Shown here piece by piece: positions 32,446 to 42,493 of a DNA stretch of 64,000 nucleotides. Position numbers and translations under genes: made by a program. Numbering within the stretch: position 1 is the first letter of the stretch; each line of letters begins with the position of its first letter. This DNA comes from Siphonodentalium dalli (Eukaryota; Mollusca; Scaphopoda; Gadilida; Siphonodentaliidae): assembly GCA_032622095.1 (NCBI GenBank), contig CP136061.1, positions 35,161,797 through 35,225,796 of the forward strand, given 5' to 3'. A model generated the notes under the pieces. The model saw nothing but the letters and a program-made list of their open reading frames with translations, made no database searches and had not been told where the DNA came from.

Positions 32446-32980
32446 TGTCCCGGTGTCTAGGGTTTAGATGTTGAATTGGCCGTGTCGGGAACATTGATAA
32501 CAATAACTGGTTCATAGATCTTCATACTTTATATATATGTATAAGTCTTTCTCGATAAGCACAGTACATAGGCGGAAGAATAGAGGTATTGGTATAGTAG
32601 CAAGGTTGTCGGATAAGTGAGACTCACGCTTCAGAGCACGGGTAGTTATTCCCACCTCTGGTGTATCATGCCTCTTAAATAAGGTCCGAGATACATGATA
32701 CACTTGGATATGACGTGTATCACTATATACTGTCTTATAGAATGATACTGGCTTTATCCACCCTAACTTATACAATGGTTGCTACCAGTCATAACCACTT
32801 AAGAATGTGATCTTGTTAATGATGCGTGTGTGTTTCTACACTATATATAATCTGTCTTCTATGTATTGTGCTTATCTATACAATTAACCCTAGCAGTTAC
32901 AATCACTGGGGAAAGGAAGTTTATCCTAGATTCCAGGAACACATATAACAACACATAACTATCGTATGTACTATCGGACA
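32446..32980 (-). repeat. 5' LTR
   Basis: Partner of 30454-30988, same 535-bp length. It ends in TGTCC..GGACA boundaries and abuts the GTGG target copy at 32981-32984. Confidence 0.92.
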
Positions 32981-32984
32981 GTGG

Positions 32985-33460
32985 CGCATTCCAGAGATGA
33001 TCCAACATGAGATTGCTTCTTATCTGTGAGAAAATTTGTATTTGAAGAATGTCACTACTTTATTAATGTTGGAATGATTGACATGTGCCAATATATTATC
33101 TATTCTTAGTACTTTTATGTTGGTTGTAAAATATAATGGTACACTTGATTCGTTCTCTATTTTGTTATTGTTGTGCTCTGGAAGCGAAGTTTATTGAATT
33201 CGGACACGCGCTACACAAACGACAACCAAGACTAGACAAAATCTGATCTCACAAAACGGATACATTTACCGATCACTCACACTCACAAATAGCCAATCAC
33301 TTTTTCAGAACTAATGTGTGGAATACCCTATCTCTCGTCCCAACAAAATATGAAACTATTTTCCATCACACAGCAATATATTGCAGCGACTAAGCGTTTT
33401 GACCCCTAATGATTATATTTATCTTATTTGCGAATCTATACTTGCTTCCGGAGTTTAAAC
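32985..33460. other. No feature seen
   Basis: AT-rich flank of the retrotransposon with no coding or repeat signal. Confidence 0.35.
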
Positions 33461-33462
33461 TT

Positions 33463-33726
33463 TTACCTCACAAGTGGACAAACCTCCCATTCAAACATCT
33501 CATTCTGATTTATCATCAGGTTTGTCGTGCGTGATGAATCCATAGTAAATAGTTCACTCCAACCTAACTGGCGGTAACAGATATAACTCCTGTCACAGAA
33601 CCCGTAGCACAGGAAAGAGAGGTACATCTTTGATCTTTCAAAGTTTGACCAGCTGCTTAATGAGAAACGATTAACACTAAAGAACAGTATTTGTGGATTG
33701 AAGCACCGACCGTCAGTTTGACGCAT
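33463..33726 (-). CDS. Weak exon candidate, cysteine-containing
   Basis: The minus frame contains MYLSFLCYGFCDRSYICYRQ, then LGWSELFTMDSSRTTN, and ends CPLV before AG|GTAAAAG, a reasonable splice donor (about 33472). Codons are mixed but lean to coding-like choices. The ICYRQLGWS phrase is faintly like the VCRQLG signature of SRCR domains, but other SRCR landmarks are missing, so I do not assign it. No clear acceptor is seen upstream. Confidence 0.22.
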   Translation of the reverse strand: MRQTDGRCFNPQILFFSVNRFSLSSWSNFERSKMYLSFLCYGFCDRSYICYRQLGWSELFTMDSSRTTNLMINQNEMFEWEVCPLVR

Positions 33727-33779
33727 TGATAAATACCCATGCGCGAATCATCGAATATAAATACCTTGTCAATATAATG

Positions 33780-34115
33780 CTGACTTGTCAATGCAAAATC
33801 TGATGTTAGAAACTACTTTACATATCTTGGTAATTTTATTTTATTCATTTGCCATTATGTATCCTTGTACTAATGTTTTCGTTTTATATTATGCTTGCAC
33901 ACTAGTCAGTTCTTGAGTTTATATTCCTGCCACCAAGCTGAATCATTTGGGTGCTTTTATTTATACCTGGCTCATTGTTTTGATCTAATCCACTGTCTGG
34001 CGTATCTACATGTTGCAGTTGCTTCGCTACGATCTTTTTTTTATACCTGATTCTGTTCTTGGTCGTGATATGGACTGACGGCTAAAACGACGTTAAACTT
34101 CCAATCAATCAAGAT
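33780..34115 (+). repeat. Retroposon 3' tail of mollusc type
   Basis: It ends GACGTTAAACTTCCAATCAATCAAG at about 34089-34113, a tail I recall as frequent in bivalve repeats. No ORF or promoter boxes are identified, so SINE or LINE origin is open. Confidence 0.35.
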
Positions 34116-34120
34116 ATAGA

Positions 34121-34282
34121 TAGAACCGCATGAGTGTCTGAATTTTGACGAAATTATCGCACGAGATTTGTTGGCGGAGCGATACCTCGAGAGCGGGACC
34201 CAGTCCCGCACGAGAGGTATCGCGTTCCGCCAACAAATCGAGTGCGATAATTCGTCAAAATCCAGTCACTCATGCGGTTCTA
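34121..34282. mobile_element. Near-perfect palindromic MITE (TAGAACCGCATGAGTG)
   Basis: Arms of about 75-80 bp pair almost base for base: TAGAACCGCATGAGTG, AATTTTGACGAA, ATTATCGCAC, GATTTGTTGGCGGA and GATACCTC on the left have their complements in reverse order on the right. The loop is about 10 bp around GGGACCCAGTCCC. TA may be the target duplication. Confidence 0.85.
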
Positions 34283-34617
34283 TTTTTATTACATAGCTCC
34301 GTATCATAGTAAGTTGACTCACAATCGTACATCTCCGGTACAGAAAATGTGAATTTAATTGAGTTTTAACACTGAATGAAATAGTTCCGTCGATAGACTG
34401 CACTAGTGCGATTCTGAGAATTATCACACGCCTGGAAAATCGTGCGATCATGCGAATTACGTTGATATATATGTAATACAAGATAATGCAGTGCGTTTTT
34501 TTTTTTGCAGATATATTCTGTCAAACTCTCAAATGACCGCCTAAAAACTTGGATTTTTCTATTTAAAAACTCTTGTTTATATAGTTAAAACAATTATCTT
34601 ACACTCTGATGGTAAAC
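34283..34617. other. No feature seen
   Basis: Unassigned AT-rich sequence, with a T run at 34496-34505. Phrases GTGCGATTCTGAG and CGTGCGATCATGCG echo the palindromic MITE to the left. Confidence 0.35.
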
Positions 34618-34849
34618 GGGCTATTTTGTTTACAAAATTTGTAATTACTAAACCGGAAATAATACTCAACAGACTATGTAAATATTACTCTATACAGGTA
34701 TGTTTCTGTTTGACAAAACTATAGTGACCTTTGAACTTCCCATGATTCTCTTGGATAGCCCATAATACTAACCCTTGGTATAAAAGCTTTTCGCGCCCAT
34801 TTTCATTCACTCGAATTCGAATTCCTCGACTTACCACTTCGATTTAATT
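34618..34849 (+). repeat. Split direct repeat A1
   Basis: Begins GGGCTATTTTGTTTACAAAA and ends ACCACTTCGATTTAATT; 232 bp, same length as A2. The left flank (GGTAAAC) shows no similarity to B1/B2 ends, so 34618 is the element edge. Confidence 0.85.
34779..34786 (+). promoter_or_regulatory. TATA box in repeat A1
   Basis: TATAAAAG, followed about 25-30 bp later by TTCATTCACTCG, a possible initiator. The same arrangement recurs in A2 at about 36956. It could drive genomic RNA of the retroelement. Confidence 0.5.
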
Positions 34850-35418
34850 AACTATGCAATCAACTAGAATCACTTGGTCAATCGGAACAAACATTCAGGT
34901 TTAATGATGATGTATTCCCAAGACCTGCATTTACACTGATGTAGATCAGTTCATGAGTAATATATTTAACGTACACACATATATCCTATCACTTAAGTAC
35001 GACGATGACATACACGGGGATCAATAACCTTGCTTCAACAAATATTTTGTTCCGCCGTTATATCACATTTTGTTTATTCGCTCGAAGATGCATACACATA
35101 TTACATAATATATATTAAATGTTGATTGTCCAATAGATTAATGCTCAAAAAAATAAAATGTAAAGCATTATTGAATCAGTTGTGGAGTTGTCCAAAAAGA
35201 CATTATACTCCCAAATATGTGAATTTAGTTTTGTCACAATTAACCTTTGTCGTGTTGAAAATTTGAAACCAATTTTTGAATTAAGTATTCATGATAGATC
35301 CCGCATGGCCTAAGCCTTGAATGTCTATATTGCCAAATTATAGGAGTGGTTGAAAAATCTTAAATTCTCTTAGTTTATTGATATAAATTTAAATATTAAT
35401 TTATGTCATTCTATTGCA

Positions 35419-36074
35419 GAGCAACCCAAATCTGTCATGATTTTATCAGATTCCATATGCAAATACGTCAAAGGGATCAATTTCTCAATAATTGAACCAC
35501 ATGGTTGAGTCACAATAGAAAGGATTACATATATTATTAAGAGAAATTAGGGGAGTATTAGTCATAAATACTTGATTATTCATGTTGGTACAAATAGACT
35601 ATATGTCAAAGGGATCAATTTCACAATAGTAGAGCCTCATGGTGGAGCCACAATAAAAAGAATGACACATATAATTAAGACAAACAAGGGGAGTATTAGT
35701 AACAAATATTTGATTATCCATGTTGGTACAAACGACATATGTTGAAGTACGGTTGCAGAAATAAATATCTTGTTCAAGAGTTAATTGCAGCAGTTCAGTC
35801 ATTTACAAATTGTAACCTAATCATTTCTGCAGTTTTACCTAGACCTGTGGATTTTTACCACACAGAACAAATCGTAATAGATATAAATCTTATGTTGCAT
35901 TCACTTTGTAAAAAGAAACATGTTAGGTTCGTAAGTACTTATAGATCCTTTATCTGTAAAGGCACTCATACACCTATTACAAGTCTTTTTGCAAGCGATG
36001 GTCTACATTTGAAATTTGAAGGTACTAGGGTGTTAACAAACTTTTTCATCCAAGTAGTGAAACACTTGCATTGA
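35419..36074 (+). pseudogene. SGNH-hydrolase-like remnant of the retroelement
   Basis: Early codons read PKSVMILSDSICKYVKGINF, the GDS(I/M)-type block I of SGNH hydrolases with Gly replaced by Ser-Asp-Ser; then YLIIHVGTND-like text (block III) appears twice because about 140 bp is duplicated (35456-35598, 35599-35736). After a frame change at about 35740 the ORF continues with NLIISAVLPRPVDFYHTEQ, HVRFVSTYRSF and SLFASDGLHLKFEGTRVLTN, the last carrying the DGLHL (DxxH) block V. Such domains occur as extra ORFs in YR retroelements and some other retroelements. Internal stops and the duplication make it a pseudogene; the 3' half from 35739 remains open for 111 codons. Confidence 0.65.
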
Positions 36075-36099
36075 TTAATTTGAGCATTTGCATTGTATA

Positions 36100-36575
36100 T
36101 GGAATAGGTTGACAAAGCATTCTGATTGGTTTCAAATATATTTATCTACAATATACATTATATATATAATATATATATATATCAACATATAACTCATGTA
36201 TGTTTAAGGCTTACATTAGTCTATACGGTATACTTTCTATTTAGTTTATGACTCTTGTTAATTACTAGTAGGTTGGTCATCATTTCACTCATAATACTTA
36301 TTTGCCAATGATTGCAATATATCCACCCATAACTTATTACCTTTAACTTGCTTTATGTTTCTTATTAAGTACATATATATACTGATACACCTTAACCATG
36401 TTTGATTGTTGTTTTGTCATTGAACTTGATACTGATGTCTTCACCAATTTTTCCCTTTCAGGAAATAGTGTGAACCACATCTTCTCCCGGAGTGATCAGA
36501 GGCCTAGATGACTCCTCTGGCCTCCGGGCCCCACTCCCAGAAGGCGTCAGTATGAATTTCTGGAGGCCGTTGGCT
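36100..36575. other. Noncoding 3' region of the retroelement
   Basis: Mostly AT-rich, with (TA)n near 36160-36182. TTTTTCCCTTTCAG|G at 36448-36463 looks like a splice acceptor, and GAGGCCTAGATGACTCC / TCTGGCCTCCGGGCC forms a small hairpin. Confidence 0.35.
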
Positions 36576-36794
36576 TGGCAGATGTCGCAGAAATCATCAT
36601 TTCATTTGTAAAAGGTAGAGTGCAAGCATGAGGAGGTGGGAAAGGTGAGAGAGAGGTTCATTATTATTCACATGTTTAAATTACGTTTGTTGGAGATCAG
36701 ATCCGAGTCTCAATAAATAATATTATGGCAATTTCGCCTTTGTCATAATTTCCATATTTGGTGATTCCAGTTAATGGTGAAGGGAATAGTAATT
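36576..36794 (+). repeat. Split direct repeat B1
   Basis: TGGCAGATGTCGCAGAAATC to GAAGGGAATAGTAATT; a 6-bp insertion (CGAGTC region) and a few substitutions distinguish it from B2. Confidence 0.85.
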
Positions 36795-37026
36795 GGGCTA
36801 TTTTGTTTACAAAATTTGTAATTACTAAACCGGAAATAATACTCAACAGACTATATAAATATTACTCTATACCGGTATGTTTCTGTTTGACAAAACTATA
36901 GTGACCTTTGAACTTCCCATGATTCTCTTGGATAGCCCATAATACTAACCCTTGGTATAAAAGCTTTTCGCGCCCATTTTCATTCACTCGAATTCGAATT
37001 CCTCGACTTACCACTTCGATTTAATT
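36795..37026 (+). repeat. Split direct repeat A2
   Basis: 232 bp; differs from A1 at, for example, TATATAA for TATGTAA and TACCGG for TACAGG. It abuts B1 without a spacer. Confidence 0.85.
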
Positions 37027-37163
37027 TTCCCACCCACCCTATCCCGTTTATAATTTAAATAGAATATTTAATGTGATCCGCGTACAATTATGGTTATTTC
37101 TTGAGATCTTGATTCTTTTATGATTACTAAACTTTGCATGACTTATATATGTTATACATGTGC

Positions 37164-37376
37164 TGGCAGATGTCGCAGAAATCATCATTTCATTTGTAAA
37201 AGGTAGAGTGTAAGCATGAGGAGGGGAGAAAGGTGAGAGAGAGGTTCATTAGTATTCACATGTTTAAATTACGTTTGTTGGAGATCAGATCTCAATAAAT
37301 AATATTATGGCAATTTCGTCTTTGTCATAATTTCCATATTTGGTGATTCCAGTTAATGGTGAAGGGAATAGTAATT
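37164..37376 (+). repeat. Split direct repeat B2 (right end)
   Basis: Ends AATAGTAATT, followed by ATGTGTTG, unrelated to A2; this is the right boundary of the retroelement. Confidence 0.85.
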
Positions 37377-38354
37377 ATGTGTTGTTATCCTACTATAGTA
37401 TACATATTGGTTATAAAGGATAATGGTTTTTTCCTTCAAATTGATAGATTTTTTGAAAATTCTCGAATGCCTTCTTAAATACAAGAAATTTGGGTTGGTT
37501 GGTTGGTTGATGATTTCTAAACATATAGTATCGTGTATTCATGGTGTGTGTATGGGATGAAAATGAAAGGGCGTGTGTTGACGATATGTCATTTATTAAG
37601 GGGTGATAATTCAGACTTGGGGGATTTCGTATGTTTGAATGCATATATACATGTACATTTGGGTTTGAAGTACAAATTATACAGCGTGTTCACCACTTAT
37701 ACGAGACAAATGCAGACACAAAATATAATTTTATCAAAGTGAGACGATAAAATAGTTGATAAACGTCACAAATGATATTTTATGACCGACAGCGCCACGA
37801 TTGACGCTTCCTTTTTACGAACTTGTGTTTCAAGCATGGTTATACACCCGATTGAGAACTAATCCCGTGCACTGATGCCAGAAGGCACCGGTCAACCGTT
37901 AGTCATATATAGGCGGAGCTTGTGGCGATGCTGTACATGTATAACAAATAATAAATCCCACAAAGGCTAATACATAGCCACCAGAGAGAGAGAAATATAC
38001 TATTGTGATAAACATGATCGCAACAGTGTCCATTTTCTACCATACATGTACATGAATTAAACATTGATGGGTGGGTTCCTCGACTCAAATGAAATATATT
38101 TTAGCCAAAGAAATAGTAATTTAGGAGTGTTTGTATCGGATTATGAATCTTTAAGCGGCATAGGCAAAATAACTTTTCATGCAAATTGACGTATGTTATT
38201 TACATAATTATGGACTATTGGAATATAAAATTGATTTACTTCGGTTGTGACGTGATAGTTACAATCCTGGAATATAATCTGCTGATAATTGTTTTGCTTT
38301 GGTTTGTGACGTGATAGTCACTCGTTAAAGTTTCCAGATATCGTCATAATAAAT
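37377..38354. other. No supportable gene
   Basis: A GGTTGGTTGGTTG microsatellite lies at 37494-37507 and a 25-bp GGGTGGGTTCCTCGACTC phrase near 38070 recurs inverted near 40830. GGTTGTGACGTGATAG and GGTTTGTGACGTGATAG (38240 and 38303) are a short direct repeat. ORFs are unassigned. Confidence 0.35.
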
Positions 38355-38614
38355 TTAACCCTTTACCCAACAGAAGGGCCCTGTGCCAATGCATTCTCTT
38401 ATATATGCGAGTCGACCATAGGTCGCCTCGCATATATAAGAGAATGCATTGGCTTAACACATTCAAAATTATAATGCATTCTCTTATATATGCGAGGCGA
38501 CCTATGATCGACTCGCATATATAAGAGAATGCATTGGCACAGGGCATAACTGTAACCATCACAATGTGGTCAATGAGCCGGTTCCAATGATATCCATATT
38601 TGTATGGTTTTATT
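38355..38614 (+). mobile_element. piggyBac-like double-hairpin MITE (type A), 3'-truncated
   Basis: Left TTAA at 38355-38358 and CCCTTTACCCAACAG are intact and both hairpins are present with almost no spacer. The right third stops at ATGGTTTTATT and runs into AAAGAGCGTTTAT, an edge of another repeat family, so the right terminus is lost. Confidence 0.8.
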
Positions 38615-38787
38615 AAAGAGCGTTTATCTGGAAGTGGAACAGTTTGAAATGTCTAATGAATGTCACACGGCGCCACTCTTAAGAGTATATTCGCATCCCG
38701 TGCACTAATAATATATTTACACCATCAGAACCTGACAAAAGTAAACATTTTCTAAGTTAATTTGAGGCCTGAACACTTTGAGTCTCT

Positions 38788-39030
38788 TTAATTGTGTACC
38801 CCAGTTATGGTACCCGGTGCCATACAGCAGAATGACCCCAGATTGTTATCTAGCATATAATTGGTTAGTTTGTCTGATTGCTGTAGATCCCCTGCTGTGG
38901 TATAATAGCTGTTACAACCTTCAACTGTCGATTGATCGGTTTGATAGCGCCGCATCGCGATTGAGCGCCCTTGCCCGTGGCCTTCTTGGAGGAAAGTCAC
39001 CTTAACTATAAGCACTGGGAAGGTCGACAT
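38788..39030 (-). CDS. Weak exon candidate
   Basis: The minus frame reads VTFLQEGHGQGRSIAMRRYQ, TVEGCNSYYTTAGDLQQSD and LGSFCCMAPGTITGVHN before a stop. Composition and codon choice look protein-like (many CAA/GAA/GGC codons) compared with the neighbouring AT-rich DNA. Its upstream end overlaps the first 208-bp satellite unit, whose first line (GCACTGGGAAGGTCGACATT) supplies the ATG, so the true start would be elsewhere. No family recognised. Confidence 0.22.
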   Translation of the reverse strand: MSTFPVLIVKVTFLQEGHGQGRSIAMRRYQTDQSTVEGCNSYYTTAGDLQQSDKLTNYMLDNNLGSFCCMAPGTITGVHN

Positions 39031-40370
39031 TCAAATACCAGTTGTTCTAGCTTCACGACGATGCTGTTACACATATTGCGCCATTGGTCACACGAGTACG
39101 TTGCCAATAGTTTAGCTTAAGGGTACACAGCTCTCGAACATGTGATGAAGGGTACACACTACACAGGGTTAGAAATTTAGTTCGAAATGACGTTGTTTAG
39201 TTTTGTCGTCTGCCTATAAGCACTGGGAAGGTCGACATTCAAATACCAGTTGTTCTAGCTTCACGACGATGCTGTTACACATATTGAGCCATTGGTCACA
39301 CGAGTACGTTGCCAATAGTTTAGCTGAAGGGTACACAGCTCTCGAACATGTGATGAAGGGTACACACTACACAGGGTTAGAAATTTAGTTCGAAATGACG
39401 TTGTTTAGTTTTGTCGTCTGCCTATAAGCACTGGGAAGGTCGACATTCAAATACCAGTTGTTCTAGCTTCACGACGATGCTGTTACACATATTGAGCCAT
39501 TGGTCACACGAGTACGTTGCCAATAGTTTAGCTGAAGGGTACACAGCTCTCGAACATGTGATGAAGGGTACACACTACACAGGGTTAGAAATTTAGTTCG
39601 AAATGACGTTGTTTAGTTTTGTCGTCTGCCTATAAGCACTGGGAAGGTCGACATTCAAATACCAGTTGTTCTAGCTTCACGACGATGCTGTTACACATAT
39701 TGAGCCATTGGTCACACGAGTACGTTGCCAATAGTTTAGCTGAAGGGTACACAGCTCTCGAACATGTGATGAAGGGTACACACTACACAGGGTTAGAAAT
39801 TTAGTTCGAAATGACGTTGTTTAGTTTTGTCGTCTGCCTATAAGCACTGGGAAGGTCGACATTCAAATACCAGTTGTTCTAGCTTCACGACGATGCTGTT
39901 ACACATATTGAGCCATTGGTCACACGAGTACGTTGCCAATAGTTTAGCTGAAGGGTACACAGCTCTCGAACATGTGATGAAGGGTACACGGTACACAGGG
40001 TTAGAAATTTAGTTCGAAATGGCGTTGTTTAGTTTTGTCGTCTGCCTATAAGCACTGAGAAGGTCGACGTTCAAGTACCATTTGCTCTAGCTTCACAGCG
40101 ATGCTGATACACATATTGAGACATTGGTCACACGAGTAAGTTGCCAATAGCGTACCTGGAGGGTACACAACTCTTGAACTTGTGCTGAAGGGTACACACT
40201 ACACAGGGTTAGAAATTTAGTTCGAAATGACGTTGTTTAGTTTTGTCGTCTGCCTATAAGCACTGAGAAGGTCGACGTTCAAGTACCATTTGCTCTAGCC
40301 TCACGACGATGCTGTTACACATATTGATCACACGAGTACGTTGCCAATAGTGTAGCTGAAGGGTACACAG
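39006..40370 (+). repeat. 208-bp satellite, 6.6 copies
   Basis: CTATAAGCACTG starts at 39006, 39214, 39422, 39630, 39838, 40046 and 40254, an exact 208-bp period. Units 2-5 are virtually identical, unit 1 differs slightly, and units 6 and 7 are diverged (GAGAAGGTCGACGTTCAAG), with a deletion in the last. The identical 61-codon ORF in units 2-5 reflects the DNA, not selection. The half-unit GCTGAAGGGTACACA..ACACAGGGTT resembles the subterminal motif of the GCTGAAGGGG foldback elements. Confidence 0.95.
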
Positions 40371-40742
40371 TCTGTCGGATCTTTGAGCTTGCACGATACA
40401 TCGGATAAAATTGATCCAGACATCGTACTTTCAACGCATCGAATACAATAGAGCAGTCTACACTGTATTCTATGAAATGGACGTACGACGTCTGTAGCCG
40501 GTCTGACGTCCCTACATTATTACCCCTAAACGCAGTCTGGAGTAAACTACATACCCACATATAAACAATAGTCAGTATCAGTATGAATCTGAGTGTATGT
40601 TTACAAAGACTGCCCTAAACGATATACAGTGTTTGATCTTATACCCCGGTTATGTGTGAAGTTAAGGATACGGATAGCCTCGCAATGGGTATTACTGTTA
40701 TAATAGTCACACCCATTAAAACCACCATAAACATAATAAATA
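40371..40742. repeat. Dispersed fragment also present inverted at 55127-55205
   Basis: GCAGTCTGGAGTAAACTACA to AATCTGAGTGTATGTTTACA (about 40533-40608) has its reverse complement at about 55127-55205. The rest of the stretch is unassigned; the minus ORF 40315-40560 spans this repeat. Confidence 0.5.
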
Positions 40743-41210
40743 TTAAAGGTACTCAATCCGATCAGACTCTCCTAAATTTCTATTTCTTTGGCTTCGGGGG
40801 TAAAAAATATTTGATTCGAGTCGAGGAACCCACCCATCAAAGCTCAGAGTGATCAGATATCGATTTTTGAAGTTTGTTATTTCTCGAGATATGTGTAATA
40901 ATATGTGGCCCAGAAACACGTGGTCAAACGGAGGGTCTCGGACAAAATTGCGGATGAAGATGGATAACTCTAAAATCAAGTGGCAATACGGTCAAATTTC
41001 GTGATACTTTATAGTGATAATACGGCCATATTTTGTCGAACAAAATGTTGACAAATAACAAGTTTTGGGAAATTTGATATCATAGTTGACCGTGGTTAGC
41101 ATTATTTTGTTGCAATAAATCGATTCTGATAACTAAAGCGTATTTTGAAGAAATGTTGTTGTTGTATCTTGATGGTATGGGGACCGTCTGATCGGATTTA
41201 GTATCTTTAA
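40743..41210. mobile_element. TTAA-flanked element, AGGTACT ends
   Basis: TTAA at 40743-40746 and 41207-41210 brackets 460 bp with ends AGGTACTCAATCCGATCAGA and TCTGATCGGATTTAGTATCT (inverted, two mismatches). Its A-G start and TTAA target resemble the AGRTGGATTATC family, but the inner sequence differs. No ORF of note. Confidence 0.8.
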
Positions 41211-41944
41211 AATTATACAAATGTTGTTCTTATACCAACCATAAATATCGTAGCATGTTGTTATCAAGATCGTACGCAGTGTTAGTAAACACAATTTATT
41301 TTATATATGGTACTTTACAGTAAATAAAGAGCTTGCCATACGTATAAGTCGACATCGGGGAGATCCCACTGAATAAGCCTTGATTAAAACTGTACCATGT
41401 TGTTTACATACCGTTATAGCGCACCCTAATCACCGCCACTCAATATGTTGGTGTTGAATGGGTCACAGTGAATCAATCTCCCAAACTCCAAAAAAAACCC
41501 ACGGTGTTGAGTGTTTTGCTTATCGCACACTATTTATGTGCTGTATGTAAACAAACGCTCGGCTCGCACATGTGTGTTTTGTGGATAATATCGTATTCAT
41601 ACTATCATTATACTATACTACTAGTATATTATTGATGAAATTTTCATAATTTGGTAACTTTTATTTCTAAATTATAACCTACAGCCTTTAACCTGAGTCT
41701 CCGAATTTCGTCGAAACGACTATATGATCTCTATCAATTTGGTCGTGAACCTGCAGACGTATTTGGCGCATTAGCTACCAGTTCGAAAGTCCCAAACTAG
41801 TCTGGTTCGATTGTTTGTCGATGGAAATTCTGATACATACAAAGACACTCTCTAACTATCACACTCCTGGTCCCATGATTCGGATTGTGAGGATTGAAAG
41901 ACCATAGACCAGAAACACACCTTTAATACCGAGCACTTTAAGTG
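41211..41944. other. No feature seen
   Basis: AT-rich; no coding, repeat or transposon end recognised. Confidence 0.35.
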
Positions 41945-42345
41945 CGTTAACAATACAATGGGATGAAAAACTTTTTAATTCTTAAAACCACATGGCGCTT
42001 TGGGTTCCAAAATACACCTAATAATATTCGCTTTTGAATTGTTCCCGGTATCGAAATGGGTCGATAAATACTTGAACTACATTTATACGGGCATTGGATG
42101 TCCCAGAAAGACACATTGAAGTCATAGAAAATACTACTATGAACACTTTGTCCCAAACAAACAACAGCCATGTTCACGATATGGGACAGAAAAGAGCGTT
42201 CCGTGTTAGTGTATTCCCGATATGGTAGAAATAAAGAGCGTTTATTTCACTCTGTACGAAAAATTGAAAACAGCTGGGAAAATGGCATGAAAAGTATTTT
42301 TCAGAGCATATGAAGCCGATATATCAATATTTCGTGTATTTTTCG
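41945..42345 (-). repeat. AAATAAAGAGCG-family dispersed repeat, copy 2
   Basis: Reverse-complement order matches 16480-16880: ATGGCGCTTTGGGTTCC, CGGTATCGAAATGGGTCGAT, AAGAGCGTTCCGTGTTAGTG, GGTAGAAATAAAGAGCGTTT, AAACAGCTGGGAAAATGGC and TTCAGAGCATATGAAGCCGA. The minus ORF 41947-42177 has a weakly similar counterpart near 44452-44655, so an ancient transposon ORF is possible. Confidence 0.6.
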
Positions 42346-42493
42346 ACCTATCTTCTACCTCCCTCCAATTTATACGTAGACAACATTTGCCAGCTCGAAT
42401 ACGCCATGTCCTTTTAAGATTATTAGGGTATATGTTCACACATTCGTGAGTTTGTACGGTATTGTTTGCAGGCAAATGTACCACAGCTAATAG

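Larger units (their letters stand above)
30450..32984 (-). mobile_element. Non-autonomous LTR retrotransposon, minus strand
   Basis: Two 535-bp direct repeats (30454-30988 and 32446-32980) that I cannot tell apart by eye start TGTCC and end GGACA. GTGG flanks the whole element (30450-30453 and 32981-32984), a 4-bp target duplication. On the minus strand the order is LTR, primer-binding-like TGGTGCTCGTGAGC, a gag-like ORF, about 700 bp without ORFs, a purine tract and LTR. There is no protease, reverse transcriptase or integrase, so it must be mobilised by an autonomous relative. LTR identity and intact target duplication indicate recent insertion. It is not an infectious virus; no envelope-like ORF exists. 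Confidence 0.92.
34618..37376 (+). mobile_element. Tyrosine-recombinase-type retroelement with split direct repeats
   Basis: Order: A1 (34618-34849), internal region with an SGNH-hydrolase-like remnant, B1 (36576-36794) fused directly to A2 (36795-37026), 137 bp, B2 (37164-37376). A1 and A2 are 232 bp each with few differences; B1 and B2 share about 213 bp. The B1/A2 junction AATAGTAATT|GGGCTATTTT joins precisely the right end of B2 to the left end of A1, as expected of a circular intermediate. This is the A1-ORF-B1A2B2 layout of Ngaro/PAT-like members of the DIRS order, some of which carry SGNH hydrolases. No reverse transcriptase or recombinase is readable, so the copy is non-autonomous. 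Confidence 0.75.

Noticed and set aside
30520-32775. Duplicate 87-codon minus-strand ORFs as paralogous genes
   Set aside because: They are inside the two LTRs, which are identical for other reasons.
33463-33726. SRCR domain assignment
   Set aside because: Only the RQLGW phrase fits; the spaced cysteines and other conserved residues of the domain are missing.
39203-40012. Four identical 61-codon ORFs as a tandem gene family
   Set aside because: Identity extends over the full 208-bp unit including non-ORF parts, and diverged units 6-7 do not keep the frame.
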